Source of the DNA: Chloroflexota bacterium
GTDB taxonomy: Bacteria > Chloroflexota > Limnocylindria > Limnocylindrales > CSP1-4
Length of the DNA: 11,914 nt
NCBI GenBank assembly: GCA_021790375.1
Contig: JAJYEB010000023.1
Span: 1-11,914 of the forward strand
Direction of reading: 5' to 3'
Shown here: positions 6,310-11,914 of the stretch, piece after piece
How the letters are laid out: each line of letters opens with the position of its first letter
Position numbering within the stretch: the stretch's first letter is position 1
Translations under genes and position numbers: made by a program
Notes under the pieces: model-generated
Databases searched by the model: none
Seen by the model: the letters and a program-made list of their open reading frames with translations, nothing else
What the model was told of the DNA's origin: nothing

Positions 6310-7139
6310 CCTCCGGCCGGGGGCCTGCGGTCCGCGCCCGCAGGAGTCACCCCGGGTTGCTGGTCGTGGTCGCGATCGCCGTGCTCTTCCTCGGCCTCCC
6401 CGTGCTCGTGCTGGTCGGGCGGGCCGTGCTGGGTGGCTCGCTGGCGGGCGCCGTGGGCAGCCGCGCGGTGCTGGATGCGCTCGGGCTGAGCCTCGCGACG
6501 ACGGCGATCAGCCTGGTCCTGACGATCGCCTTCGGGCTCCCGCTCGCCTGGGTGCTGGCACGGCGGCCGTTCCGGGGCGCCTGGCTGGTGGAGGCCGTCG
6601 TGGATCTCCCGATCGTGCTCCCGCCCGCGGTCGCGGGCCTGGCGCTGTTGCTCGTCCTTGGACGGTCGGGCCTGCTCGGGCCGGCCCTCGGCACCGCCGG
6701 GATCGCGGTCCCGTTCACCACGGGGGCCGTGGTGCTCGCCCAGGCGTTCGTGGCCGCACCGTTCTTCGTGCGGAGCGCGCGGACCGGGATCGGCGGCGTG
6801 GACCGCGACGTGGAGGACGCGGCGCGCGCAGATGGCGCGAACGAGCTCGGGGTCTTCCGTCACGTCACCGTGCCGCTGGCCGCTCCCGCGCTGGCGGCAG
6901 GGCTCGTGATGAGCTGGGCGCGGTCCCTGGGCGAGTTCGGGGCGACGATCATGTTCGCCGGCAACTTCCCGGGCCGCACGCAGACCCTGCCGCTCCTGGT
7001 CTACTCCGAGTTCGAGGGCGCGAGCCTCGACGCATCCATCGCCGCGGCTGCGATCCTGGTCCTCGCCGCGCTGGGGGTGCTGATCGCGGTCAGGGTGCTG
7101 CACTGGGGATGGGCGCTGGACGCCCGGGTCGCCGGGTAG
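6306..7139 (+). CDS. modB: Molybdate ABC transporter permease
   Basis: A 277-residue membrane permease with about five to six hydrophobic segments after a basic N-terminus. DLPIVLPPAVAGLALLLV (100-117) is typical of ModB. The EAA loop that docks the ATPase is EDAARADGANELGVFRHVTVP (170-190), and SLGEFGATIMFAGN (207-220) is the ModB hallmark. TQTLPLLVYSEFE (226-238) also fits the family. The GTG start at 6306 overlaps the modA stop (GTGA). An open frame continues far upstream but lies inside modA in another frame and is not coding. ModB needs the ATPase ModC; no modC follows. The next gene is convergent and unrelated, so the ATPase must come from another locus, or another sugar/molybdate ATPase serves this pair. 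Confidence 0.94.
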   Translation: MTSGRGPAVRARRSHPGLLVVVAIAVLFLGLPVLVLVGRAVLGGSLAGAVGSRAVLDALGLSLATTAISLVLTIAFGLPLAWVLARRPFRGAWLVEAVVDLPIVLPPAVAGLALLLVLGRSGLLGPALGTAGIAVPFTTGAVVLAQAFVAAPFFVRSARTGIGGVDRDVEDAARADGANELGVFRHVTVPLAAPALAAGLVMSWARSLGEFGATIMFAGNFPGRTQTLPLLVYSEFEGASLDASIAAAAILVLAALGVLIAVRVLHWGWALDARVAG

Positions 7140-7140
7140 G

Positions 7141-7156
7141 CATCGGCCGGCCGATG
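7141..7156. terminator. 16-bp perfect palindrome right after modB
   Basis: CATCGGCCGGCCGATG begins two bases after the modB stop codon. It could form a stem at the end of the mod transcript, but it has no loop of its own and no T-run after it. It may aid 3'-end stability rather than intrinsic termination. Confidence 0.35.
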
Positions 7157-7177
7157 ACCGGCGCCAGCCGTACCGGA

Positions 7178-7227
7178 GGGATGCGCGCGCCGGCGGGATG
7201 CGCGCCGGCGGGATGCGCGCCGGCGGG
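7178..7227. repeat. Short GC-rich tandem repeat between convergent genes
   Basis: Three units: a 17-base GGGATGCGCGCGCCGGC (7178-7194), then two 15-base GGGATGCGCGCCGGC (7195-7209, 7210-7224), plus a trailing GGG. Each unit holds the palindrome GCCGGC, so neighbouring units can pair into alternative hairpins. It lies between modB (+) and the EamA gene (-) and may act as a two-way terminator or be a slippage-prone minisatellite. Confidence 0.6.
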
Positions 7228-7245
7228 CACAATCCCGGGACTGCC

Positions 7246-8091
7246 TCAGGCGGCCGCGATCAGCGCGATCCCGGCGAACGCGAGCGCGACCCCCGCGAGG
7301 TGCGCGCGCGACAGCCGTTCGTCGAGCAGCACCCACGCGAGCATCACCGTGACGGCCGGATACAGCGATGCCAGCACCGCGGCGGGCCCGAGCGGGCCCT
7401 GCGCACGGGCCAGCAGGAAGCCCAGGTTGCCCGCGATGTCGCCCACGCCCGAGAGAAACACCACGGGCGAGAGTGCCCGCATCGCGCCGCGGACCTGCCC
7501 GGTCGCGAGCGCCCCGCTCGCGGTGAGGGCGAACGAGGCGGCGCGCGCGATGGGCAGCGGCCACCACGTGCCGGCCCCCGCCGCGTACGCGCGGTCCATG
7601 CCGACGAAGAACGCGGCGAACCCGAGCCCCGCGAACAGTGCAAGCCAGGTTCCGCCGTGGCTGTCCACGGTGCCCGCCGCGGGGCGCGAGACGAGCGCCA
7701 CCGCACCCAGCGCGGCAACGATTCCGATCACCTGGCCCGGCGCGAGCCGCTCGCCCAGGACGTACCCCACGATGGCGGGGAGCCCCGCGCCGACGACCGC
7801 CGCGACCGGCGCCACCACGCTCATCGCGCCGGTCGCGAGCCCCCGGTAGAACGCGAGCAGGCCGATCACGCCGGTCACGCCCGCGAACAGCGACCACCCG
7901 GCCCCCGCCGCGGACGGGAACGGGTCGCGCGAGAGGAGGGCGATCCCGAGCGCGAGCACGAGCCCGATGCCCTGGGTGCAGACGCCGACCAGCAACGCCC
8001 CCCAGCGCCGGCTCGCGATGCCGCCGGCGAAGTCGCTGATCCCCCAGCTCAGCGCCGCGCCGAGCGCAAACCCGAGCCCGAGGGAAGTCAG
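7246..8091 (-). CDS. EamA/DMT-superfamily transporter, probable CTG start
   Basis: A 281-residue protein of about ten hydrophobic helices in two EamA halves (about 5-135 and 145-280). The first half starts with GFALGAALSWGISDFAGGIA, a classic DMT opening, and ends in ERLAPGQVIGIVAALGAVAL. The second half ends in the matching DERLSRAHLAGVALAFAGIAL. The family exports or imports small metabolites; the substrate is unknown. There is no ATG, GTG or TTG near the expected start. A CTG at 8089-8091 (minus strand) shares CTGA with the stop of the upstream ATPase gene and has GGAGG four bases before it, so CTG is the best start. In-frame extension further up would run through the ATPase gene and adds no family sequence. 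It is the third gene of the minus-strand operon and may simply be read through with it. Confidence 0.88.
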   Translation of the reverse strand: MTSLGLGFALGAALSWGISDFAGGIASRRWGALLVGVCTQGIGLVLALGIALLSRDPFPSAAGAGWSLFAGVTGVIGLLAFYRGLATGAMSVVAPVAAVVGAGLPAIVGYVLGERLAPGQVIGIVAALGAVALVSRPAAGTVDSHGGTWLALFAGLGFAAFFVGMDRAYAAGAGTWWPLPIARAASFALTASGALATGQVRGAMRALSPVVFLSGVGDIAGNLGFLLARAQGPLGPAAVLASLYPAVTVMLAWVLLDERLSRAHLAGVALAFAGIALIAAA

Positions 8092-10229
8092 CTGGCCTCC
8101 GCGACCGCCGAGGGCCGGTCGGCCTCCACCGGTGCCGGCAGCTCGATCACCATGTCGGCCAGCGCGTCGTAGCGCGCCGACGTCGAGAGGTAGAGGACCT
8201 GCAGCTCGCCGGCGATCTCGCGCAGCAGGTCGATCGCCCGCCCGGCGCGCTCGTCGTCGAAGGCCACGAACGGGTCGTCGAGGACCAGCGGCGGGCGCCG
8301 ATCGCCCGTCACCTGGCGAGCCAGCGCGAGCCGGGCCGCGACGTAGACCTGCGCCAGGGTGGCGTCGGAGAGCGCGCGGGCATCCACCCAGTCGCCCCGC
8401 TCGGGCGACCACAGCCGCATCGACAGGTCCGCGTCGTCGACCTGGACCCGCCGGTACCGGCCGCCGGTGATCCGCGCGATGTCGCGGTCCATTCGCCGCT
8501 CCACGAACCGTGCCGCCTGGCGCATCGTGGCCTGCTCGGCCGCACGCAGCGCATCGAGCGTGCCCGCGACGATCCGCCGGTGGCGGGCGAGGCGATCGCG
8601 CCGCAGCCTGGCCTCGGTGAGCTCCTCCGCGATCGCGCCCACGGCGTCCGCGTCGGCCGGGCTTCCCTGCACCCTCCCGAGGGCGCCGGCAACGGTCTCG
8701 CGGGCGCGGGCCTGGGAGAGCTCGCCTGCGGCGACGGCCGCGTCGTACCGGGCCCGGTGGCCCGCCGGGTGCTTGCCGATCTCGCCCATCTGCGACAGGA
8801 GGTGCCGACGGAGCTCGGCCTCGGCCGCCGCGCGATCGCGCAGGACGGCCACGTCCTCGGTCACGGGCGGGTCGCCGAGCAGCGTCGCGAACTCGGCGCG
8901 CAGTTCCTCGAGGTGCGCGACATGCGCCTCCTCCGCGGCCAGCAGCCCCTCGCATGCCCCGAGGTCCTTGACGCCGAGACCCGCGAGCTGCGCCTCGCGC
9001 GCCTTCTGGTTCTGGCGAAGCTGATCCTCGATGACGGAGCGCCCGCGCAGTCGCCGATTGACCTGCTCGCCCCGAAGGTGCTTCTGGTAATTGACGTCGA
9101 ACGCCAGCCGCCGGCGCTGGATGGCGAACACGGCGGCGATCACCGCGACGACCGCGACGAGCCCCCCGACGATGTGCTGGGCAGTGAGCAGGGCCACGCC
9201 CACGCCGACCACCGCCAGCACGATCGCCGCGATCGCGAGTGGCCGCCACCGGGGCGCGGGCCGCATGATCTCGCCCGACACCGTGACCTCGTCGCCCAGC
9301 TCGGCGGTGAGGTCCGCGATCGTCTTCTCGAGCTCCCGGAGCCGGTTCGTGCCGTCCCGCAGCACGGTCAGCGGAAGGGTCGAGGGGTGCGTCGTCTCGC
9401 GCTTCTCGATCTCCTCGCGCACCACGACCGCGCGCTGGAACCGCTCGTGACGGGCCTCGGCCTCCTCCTGCTCGCTGAGCAGCTGCACGGCCTCCTCGCT
9501 CGTCGCGAGCAGCTCGCGGTCGCTCTCGAGCTGTGCCTCGACCTCGGCAAGCTCGCTCTGGGCAGCCCAGAGGGCCTCCTGGCCGGCCAGCAGCTGCCGG
9601 AGCTCCTCCTCGCCCCGTGCGAGCTCCCCCTCCAGCCGCGAGACCTCGGCCTCGGCCGCGGCCATCGGTCCGGGGGCCGGGAGACCGGCCCCATCGATCG
9701 CCGCGAGCTGCGCGTCCAGGTCACGGAGGTTGCGGGCGAAGGTGCGGTCGCCGGCCGACACGGTCGCGGCCAGGCGCTCCCGCATCGCGTGGTCGTCATG
9801 GGCCAGGCCGGCGAGGTCGGCGTGGTCCAGCACCGCGCTCGAGCGGAAGAACGCGAGCGTCGGAAGGCCCGTCAGCTCGGCGAGGCGCCGCTCGGCTGCG
9901 TCGCCCTCCAGCCGCCCGTCCGGCGTCCTCAACTCGACCTGCCCGCCACCCTGGGTGAACGTCCGGGTCACGCGGAACGAGGTCTCCTCGTCGCCGTCCG
10001 CCTCGACATCGACCTCGACCGAGGCGAGCTGCTTGTCCGGCGCCTGCCAGCGCCGCACCTGCGTCTCGGCGTCGCCCACGCGGCCGTAGAACGCCAGCTC
10101 GAGCGCGCGGCGCACGGTGGACTTGCCGGATTCGTTGGGCCCGCGGATGACCGTCAGGCCCGGTGCCGGACGCACTTCCAGGTCGGCGTGCCGCTGGATG
10201 TCGTGAAGGTGAAGACGGATGACGCGCAC
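8088..10229 (-). CDS. SbcC/Rad50/YhaN-like ATPase with a membrane-type hairpin
   Basis: A 713-residue ABC-type ATPase of the SMC/Rad50 class, closest in style to YhaN/AAA_27 proteins; E. coli SbcC is over 1000 residues. Walker A is GPNESGKST (30-38). Charged Ala/Glu/Arg-rich coiled coils run about 188-315 and 380-580. In place of a CxxC zinc hook, the apex has two hydrophobic helices, about 329-349 and 353-371, separated by TAQHI. The signature region is ALSDATLAQVYVAARLAL (619-636), where the usual G is Ala. Walker B/D-loop is PLVLDDPFVAFDDERA (647-662), and the switch region is YLSTSARYD (680-688) without the usual His. I chose GTG at 10229 because AGGGGGAT precedes it and HLHDIQRHADLEV begins the fold; the frame upstream overlaps the phosphoesterase gene. 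It follows that gene by 11 bases. It is probably an ATP-driven DNA-end or membrane-linked repair factor. Confidence 0.9.
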   Translation of the reverse strand: MRVIRLHLHDIQRHADLEVRPAPGLTVIRGPNESGKSTVRRALELAFYGRVGDAETQVRRWQAPDKQLASVEVDVEADGDEETSFRVTRTFTQGGGQVELRTPDGRLEGDAAERRLAELTGLPTLAFFRSSAVLDHADLAGLAHDDHAMRERLAATVSAGDRTFARNLRDLDAQLAAIDGAGLPAPGPMAAAEAEVSRLEGELARGEEELRQLLAGQEALWAAQSELAEVEAQLESDRELLATSEEAVQLLSEQEEAEARHERFQRAVVVREEIEKRETTHPSTLPLTVLRDGTNRLRELEKTIADLTAELGDEVTVSGEIMRPAPRWRPLAIAAIVLAVVGVGVALLTAQHIVGGLVAVVAVIAAVFAIQRRRLAFDVNYQKHLRGEQVNRRLRGRSVIEDQLRQNQKAREAQLAGLGVKDLGACEGLLAAEEAHVAHLEELRAEFATLLGDPPVTEDVAVLRDRAAAEAELRRHLLSQMGEIGKHPAGHRARYDAAVAAGELSQARARETVAGALGRVQGSPADADAVGAIAEELTEARLRRDRLARHRRIVAGTLDALRAAEQATMRQAARFVERRMDRDIARITGGRYRRVQVDDADLSMRLWSPERGDWVDARALSDATLAQVYVAARLALARQVTGDRRPPLVLDDPFVAFDDERAGRAIDLLREIAGELQVLYLSTSARYDALADMVIELPAPVEADRPSAVAEAS

Positions 10230-10240
10230 GCTATCCCCCT

Positions 10241-11389
10241 TCAGACCGGCATGCCGGTGGAACCGGCAAGCAGCCGGGTGCCGAGATCGAGCTGTTCGCG
10301 CAGTTCGCGCTCCTCCTCGGTATGTCCCGCGGTCGTGGCGGCAGCGATCCGGTCGCCAAGGTCGCGCTCGAAGGCGCCGGCGATCGATTCGGGTGGTGCG
10401 GCCGCAGCGGGACCGGCGGCCAGCGTTTCGTCGTGGATCCGCAGGTGCAGGAACCCGGGCGCCAGCCGGCTCTCCAGGGATGCCTCGTCCAGCTGCAGCC
10501 CGGCCGGCCGGGTCCCCGACACGTGGACCTCGCACGCCACGTCCGCATCGGCTAGCGACGCGAGATGCGCGATCAACGCCAGCTCGTCCTCGAGGTCGGC
10601 GGCCGGCAGGTCGACCCGGAGACGCCGCGACCGGCCTACCGGTCGCGGTTCGACGCGCGCGCGCTCCGGTCGATCCGGGTCGAGCATGACGAAGAGCGCC
10701 TGCCCCGCGGATGGGGCGCCGGCGTCGAGCAGCTCCGGCGGCCCGGGGTCCGCCCACCGGGTCGTTCCGGCCGCCCCGTCGACTGGCGCCATGGCCCCGC
10801 CCAGCGCGAGGTAGTCGAGGCCCGATGCGGCCACCCCCTGCTCGCTCATGCCGGTCGTGCCCGCGGGGCCGACGCGTCCGTGCGCGACGCCAATCCGCAG
10901 GCGCACGCCGGTCTCCGCCTCGTCGCGCGGCGCCCCGAGTGCCTCGTCGAGGGACCCGGGAGGCGCCGCCACGTACCCGCGCACGGCGAGATCCAGGGCA
11001 GGGACCACCAGCGTCATGCGTCCGGGAACCAGCACGTGCAGGCCGTCGGTGTCAGGCGGCAGTCCCGCGAGGGCGGTCAGGTCGTACGTCCGGTAGATCG
11101 AGGCGGCGTCGTACGGGTCGCTGTCGCCGGGCAGGATCACGACCCGGGCTCCCGCGGCGACCGCCGTGCCCATGGCCTTCGCCGCACGCTCGACGGTCCG
11201 CCTGGGCTGTGCGTTCGAGTCGAACAGGTCGCCGGCGATCACCACGAGGTCGCAGTGATCCGACGTGGCCAGCGCCAGGGCGGCCTCCAACGCCTGCCAC
11301 TGCCGCTCGCGCTGGTCCGTGCCCGCCGAGCCGAGCTCGACGTGCCGCGCGCCAAGGTGCACGTCCGCCAGGTGCAGGAGGCGGAGCAT
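10241..11389 (-). CDS. SbcD/Mre11-like metallophosphoesterase, degenerate motifs
   Basis: The protein has 382 residues. The calcineurin-type phosphoesterase fold is clear: LLHLADVHLGARH (4-16) with motif I Asp9/His11, VVIAGDLFDSN (49-59) with motif II GDLFD, and GVAHGR (167-172) with motif IV. Two motifs are altered. The GNHD position reads GDSD (88-91, in VVILPGDSDPYDAASIYR) and the GHxH position reads GGAM (197-200, in LDYLALGGAMAP). In SbcD/Mre11 those Asn and His residues bind the two metals and act in catalysis, so nuclease activity is doubtful. The C-terminal half (about 240-382) would contact the ATPase partner. The ATG at 11389 is chosen because GGGAG lies 6 bases upstream and the fold begins at residue 2; an in-frame start 28 codons earlier adds nothing recognisable. 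It is first in the operon with the SbcC-like gene. Confidence 0.88.
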   Translation of the reverse strand: MLRLLHLADVHLGARHVELGSAGTDQRERQWQALEAALALATSDHCDLVVIAGDLFDSNAQPRRTVERAAKAMGTAVAAGARVVILPGDSDPYDAASIYRTYDLTALAGLPPDTDGLHVLVPGRMTLVVPALDLAVRGYVAAPPGSLDEALGAPRDEAETGVRLRIGVAHGRVGPAGTTGMSEQGVAASGLDYLALGGAMAPVDGAAGTTRWADPGPPELLDAGAPSAGQALFVMLDPDRPERARVEPRPVGRSRRLRVDLPAADLEDELALIAHLASLADADVACEVHVSGTRPAGLQLDEASLESRLAPGFLHLRIHDETLAAGPAAAAPPESIAGAFERDLGDRIAAATTAGHTEEERELREQLDLGTRLLAGSTGMPV

Positions 11390-11837
11390 CGTCGTCTCCC
11401 TCCACTCCGGGTGCCGGCCCGGCACGCGTTTCCACGGCTCGACGCCTGCCCCGTGCGTCGCGGTCAGGGTCACCGCCGCGTGTGACTCCCCGGGCGCATT
11501 GTGCCACCGCGCGCGACGGTGCGCGAAGACGAGGCGCCGCGGCGCGCACGTTCCACCCCGAGTTCGGGAGCAGCCGGCACGCCGGGCAGCAGGGCCCAGG
11601 CTTCGCGTACGCCGGGCACCCCTCCCGGGTCCGTGGCTTGTTCATGCGGCCGGGCGGATGCTAGGCTTGGGCCCGCAACCGGTGCGCCCCGTTCCCGGGA
11701 CCTCGGCAGACACCTGGGTCGCGCGGCGCCCGGAGCCCCGGACGCACGCGTCCCGCTTGCGGCTGCTTCATGTGGATCCCTTGACGTGGCTCCCGTGCTG
11801 CGATCGTTGCGAGACCACGCGCTCCAGGAGGCACCCG
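11390..11837. other. 448-bp gap between divergent genes
   Basis: The gap lies between the phosphoesterase start (minus) and the zinc-ribbon start (plus) and must hold both promoters. I see no RNA gene, transposon end or long repeat. The only candidate signal on the plus strand is TTGTTC-18-TAGGCT (11638-11667). TTGACG at 11781-11786 has no matching -10. On the minus strand, CACAAT (within about 11498-11505) is a weak -10 far upstream of the phosphoesterase. Open frames in both directions here are ordinary for GC-rich DNA. Confidence 0.5.
11638..11667 (+). promoter_or_regulatory. Candidate promoter TTGTTC-18-TAGGCT
   Basis: TTGTTC at 11638-11643 and TAGGCT at 11662-11667 are 18 bases apart. 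If used, the transcript would have a leader of about 160 bases before the zinc-ribbon GTG at 11838. The nonamer TAGGCTTGG is identical to that before the MFS gene. Confidence 0.3.
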
Positions 11838-11914
11838 GTGTCCTACTCCGATCGAACCCTGACCTGTGTCGACTGTGGAGTCGATTTCGTCCACTCGGGC
11901 GCAGACCAGGAGTT
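11838..11914 (+). CDS. Zinc-ribbon protein (zf-trcl type), 5' part only
   Basis: Only 25 complete codons are visible before the window ends. The GTG at 11838 has AGGAGG six bases upstream, a very good ribosome site. The protein starts MSYSDRTLTCVDCGVDFVHS and continues GADQE; CVDCG is the first CxxC of a zinc ribbon. The opening 'TLTC.DCG..F...A.EQEF' is what I recall for the small zf-trcl (pfam13451) proteins that are common in Chloroflexota, which carry a second CxxC about 20 residues later. The function of that family is not established. The same frame stays open upstream to a GTG at 11682 and even contains CCDRCE, but the strong ribosome site argues for 11838. Confidence 0.75.
   Translation, partial: MSYSDRTLTCVDCGVDFVHSGADQE

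Noticed and set aside
8092..9249. Upstream extension of the EamA frame through the ATPase gene
   Set aside because: It has no family sequence and low-complexity Arg/Gly/Ala composition; accepting it would need a fusion for which there is no support.
10230..10757. N-terminal extension of the SbcC-like ATPase (about 176 codons)
   Set aside because: It overlaps the phosphoesterase gene on the same strand, is Arg/Gly/Ala-rich, and a GTG with a good ribosome site at 10229 matches the start of the ATPase fold.
11682..11837. Earlier in-frame start (GTG at 11682) for the zinc-ribbon gene, adding CCDRCE
   Set aside because: AGGAGG six bases before the GTG at 11838 and the known family start argue for the short form; still worth noting because the frame is fully open.
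11661..11894. Minus-strand 77-codon frame across the start of the zinc-ribbon gene
   Set aside because: It overlaps the coding start and ribosome site of the real gene and resembles nothing known.
1..11914. CRISPR array, tRNA, rRNA, prophage or transposon signals
   Set aside because: No regularly spaced repeats, no tRNA-like cloverleaf with CCA or T-arm sequence, and no transposase, integrase or terminal repeats were seen on either strand.

Overview
This is a GC-rich window (roughly 70% or more by eye) with GTG start codons, four-base stop/start overlaps and ordinary single-copy bacterial genes. There is no rRNA, tRNA, CRISPR array or insertion sequence. My best guess for the source is Chloroflexota, perhaps a Limnocylindria-like soil or freshwater lineage. 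The reasons are the YhaN-type ATPase with its SbcD-like partner, the HTH-Mop molybdate regulator next to modAB, and a short zf-trcl-type zinc-ribbon gene at the right edge. This placement is inferred from remembered family resemblance; a GC-rich actinobacterium or Dormibacterota is not excluded.

Layout. 1-294 (-): 5' end of a secreted protein with the pfam03640-type repeat, cut by the window edge. 443-1078 (+): small HhH-GPD DNA repair protein. 1093-1374 (-): HPr phosphocarrier. 1667-2266 (+): zinc-ribbon, single-membrane-span protein of unknown role. 2337-3587 (-): Eis-family N-acetyltransferase, divergent from 3680-4963 (+), an MFS_3 efflux transporter. 5039-7139 (+): molybdate cluster of an HTH-Mop regulator, ModA and ModB, all overlapping by four bases; no modC follows. 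11389 down to 7246 (-): an apparent three-gene operon with an SbcD-like phosphoesterase, an SbcC/YhaN-like ATPase and an EamA-type DMT transporter. 11838-11914 (+): start of a zinc-ribbon protein cut by the right edge.

How the genes work together. ModA would capture molybdate outside the membrane and pass it to the ModB channel. The ATPase must be encoded elsewhere, and the Mop protein probably senses or stores the oxyanion. The SbcD/SbcC-like pair would form a Mre11-Rad50-type complex, but it is unusual. The phosphoesterase has lost the residues expected in two metal/catalytic motifs (GDSD for GNHD, GGAM for GHxH). The ATPase carries a two-helix hydrophobic hairpin at the coiled-coil apex, where Rad50/SbcC has a zinc hook. 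The Eis-like enzyme and the MFS pump share a 92-bp divergent promoter region and could form a small-molecule modification/export pair.

The most promising items are the degenerate nuclease with its membrane-hairpin ATPase, a likely CTG start codon for the EamA gene in a CTGA overlap, modAB without modC, and an inverted repeat that places the start codon of the Mop regulator in its loop.
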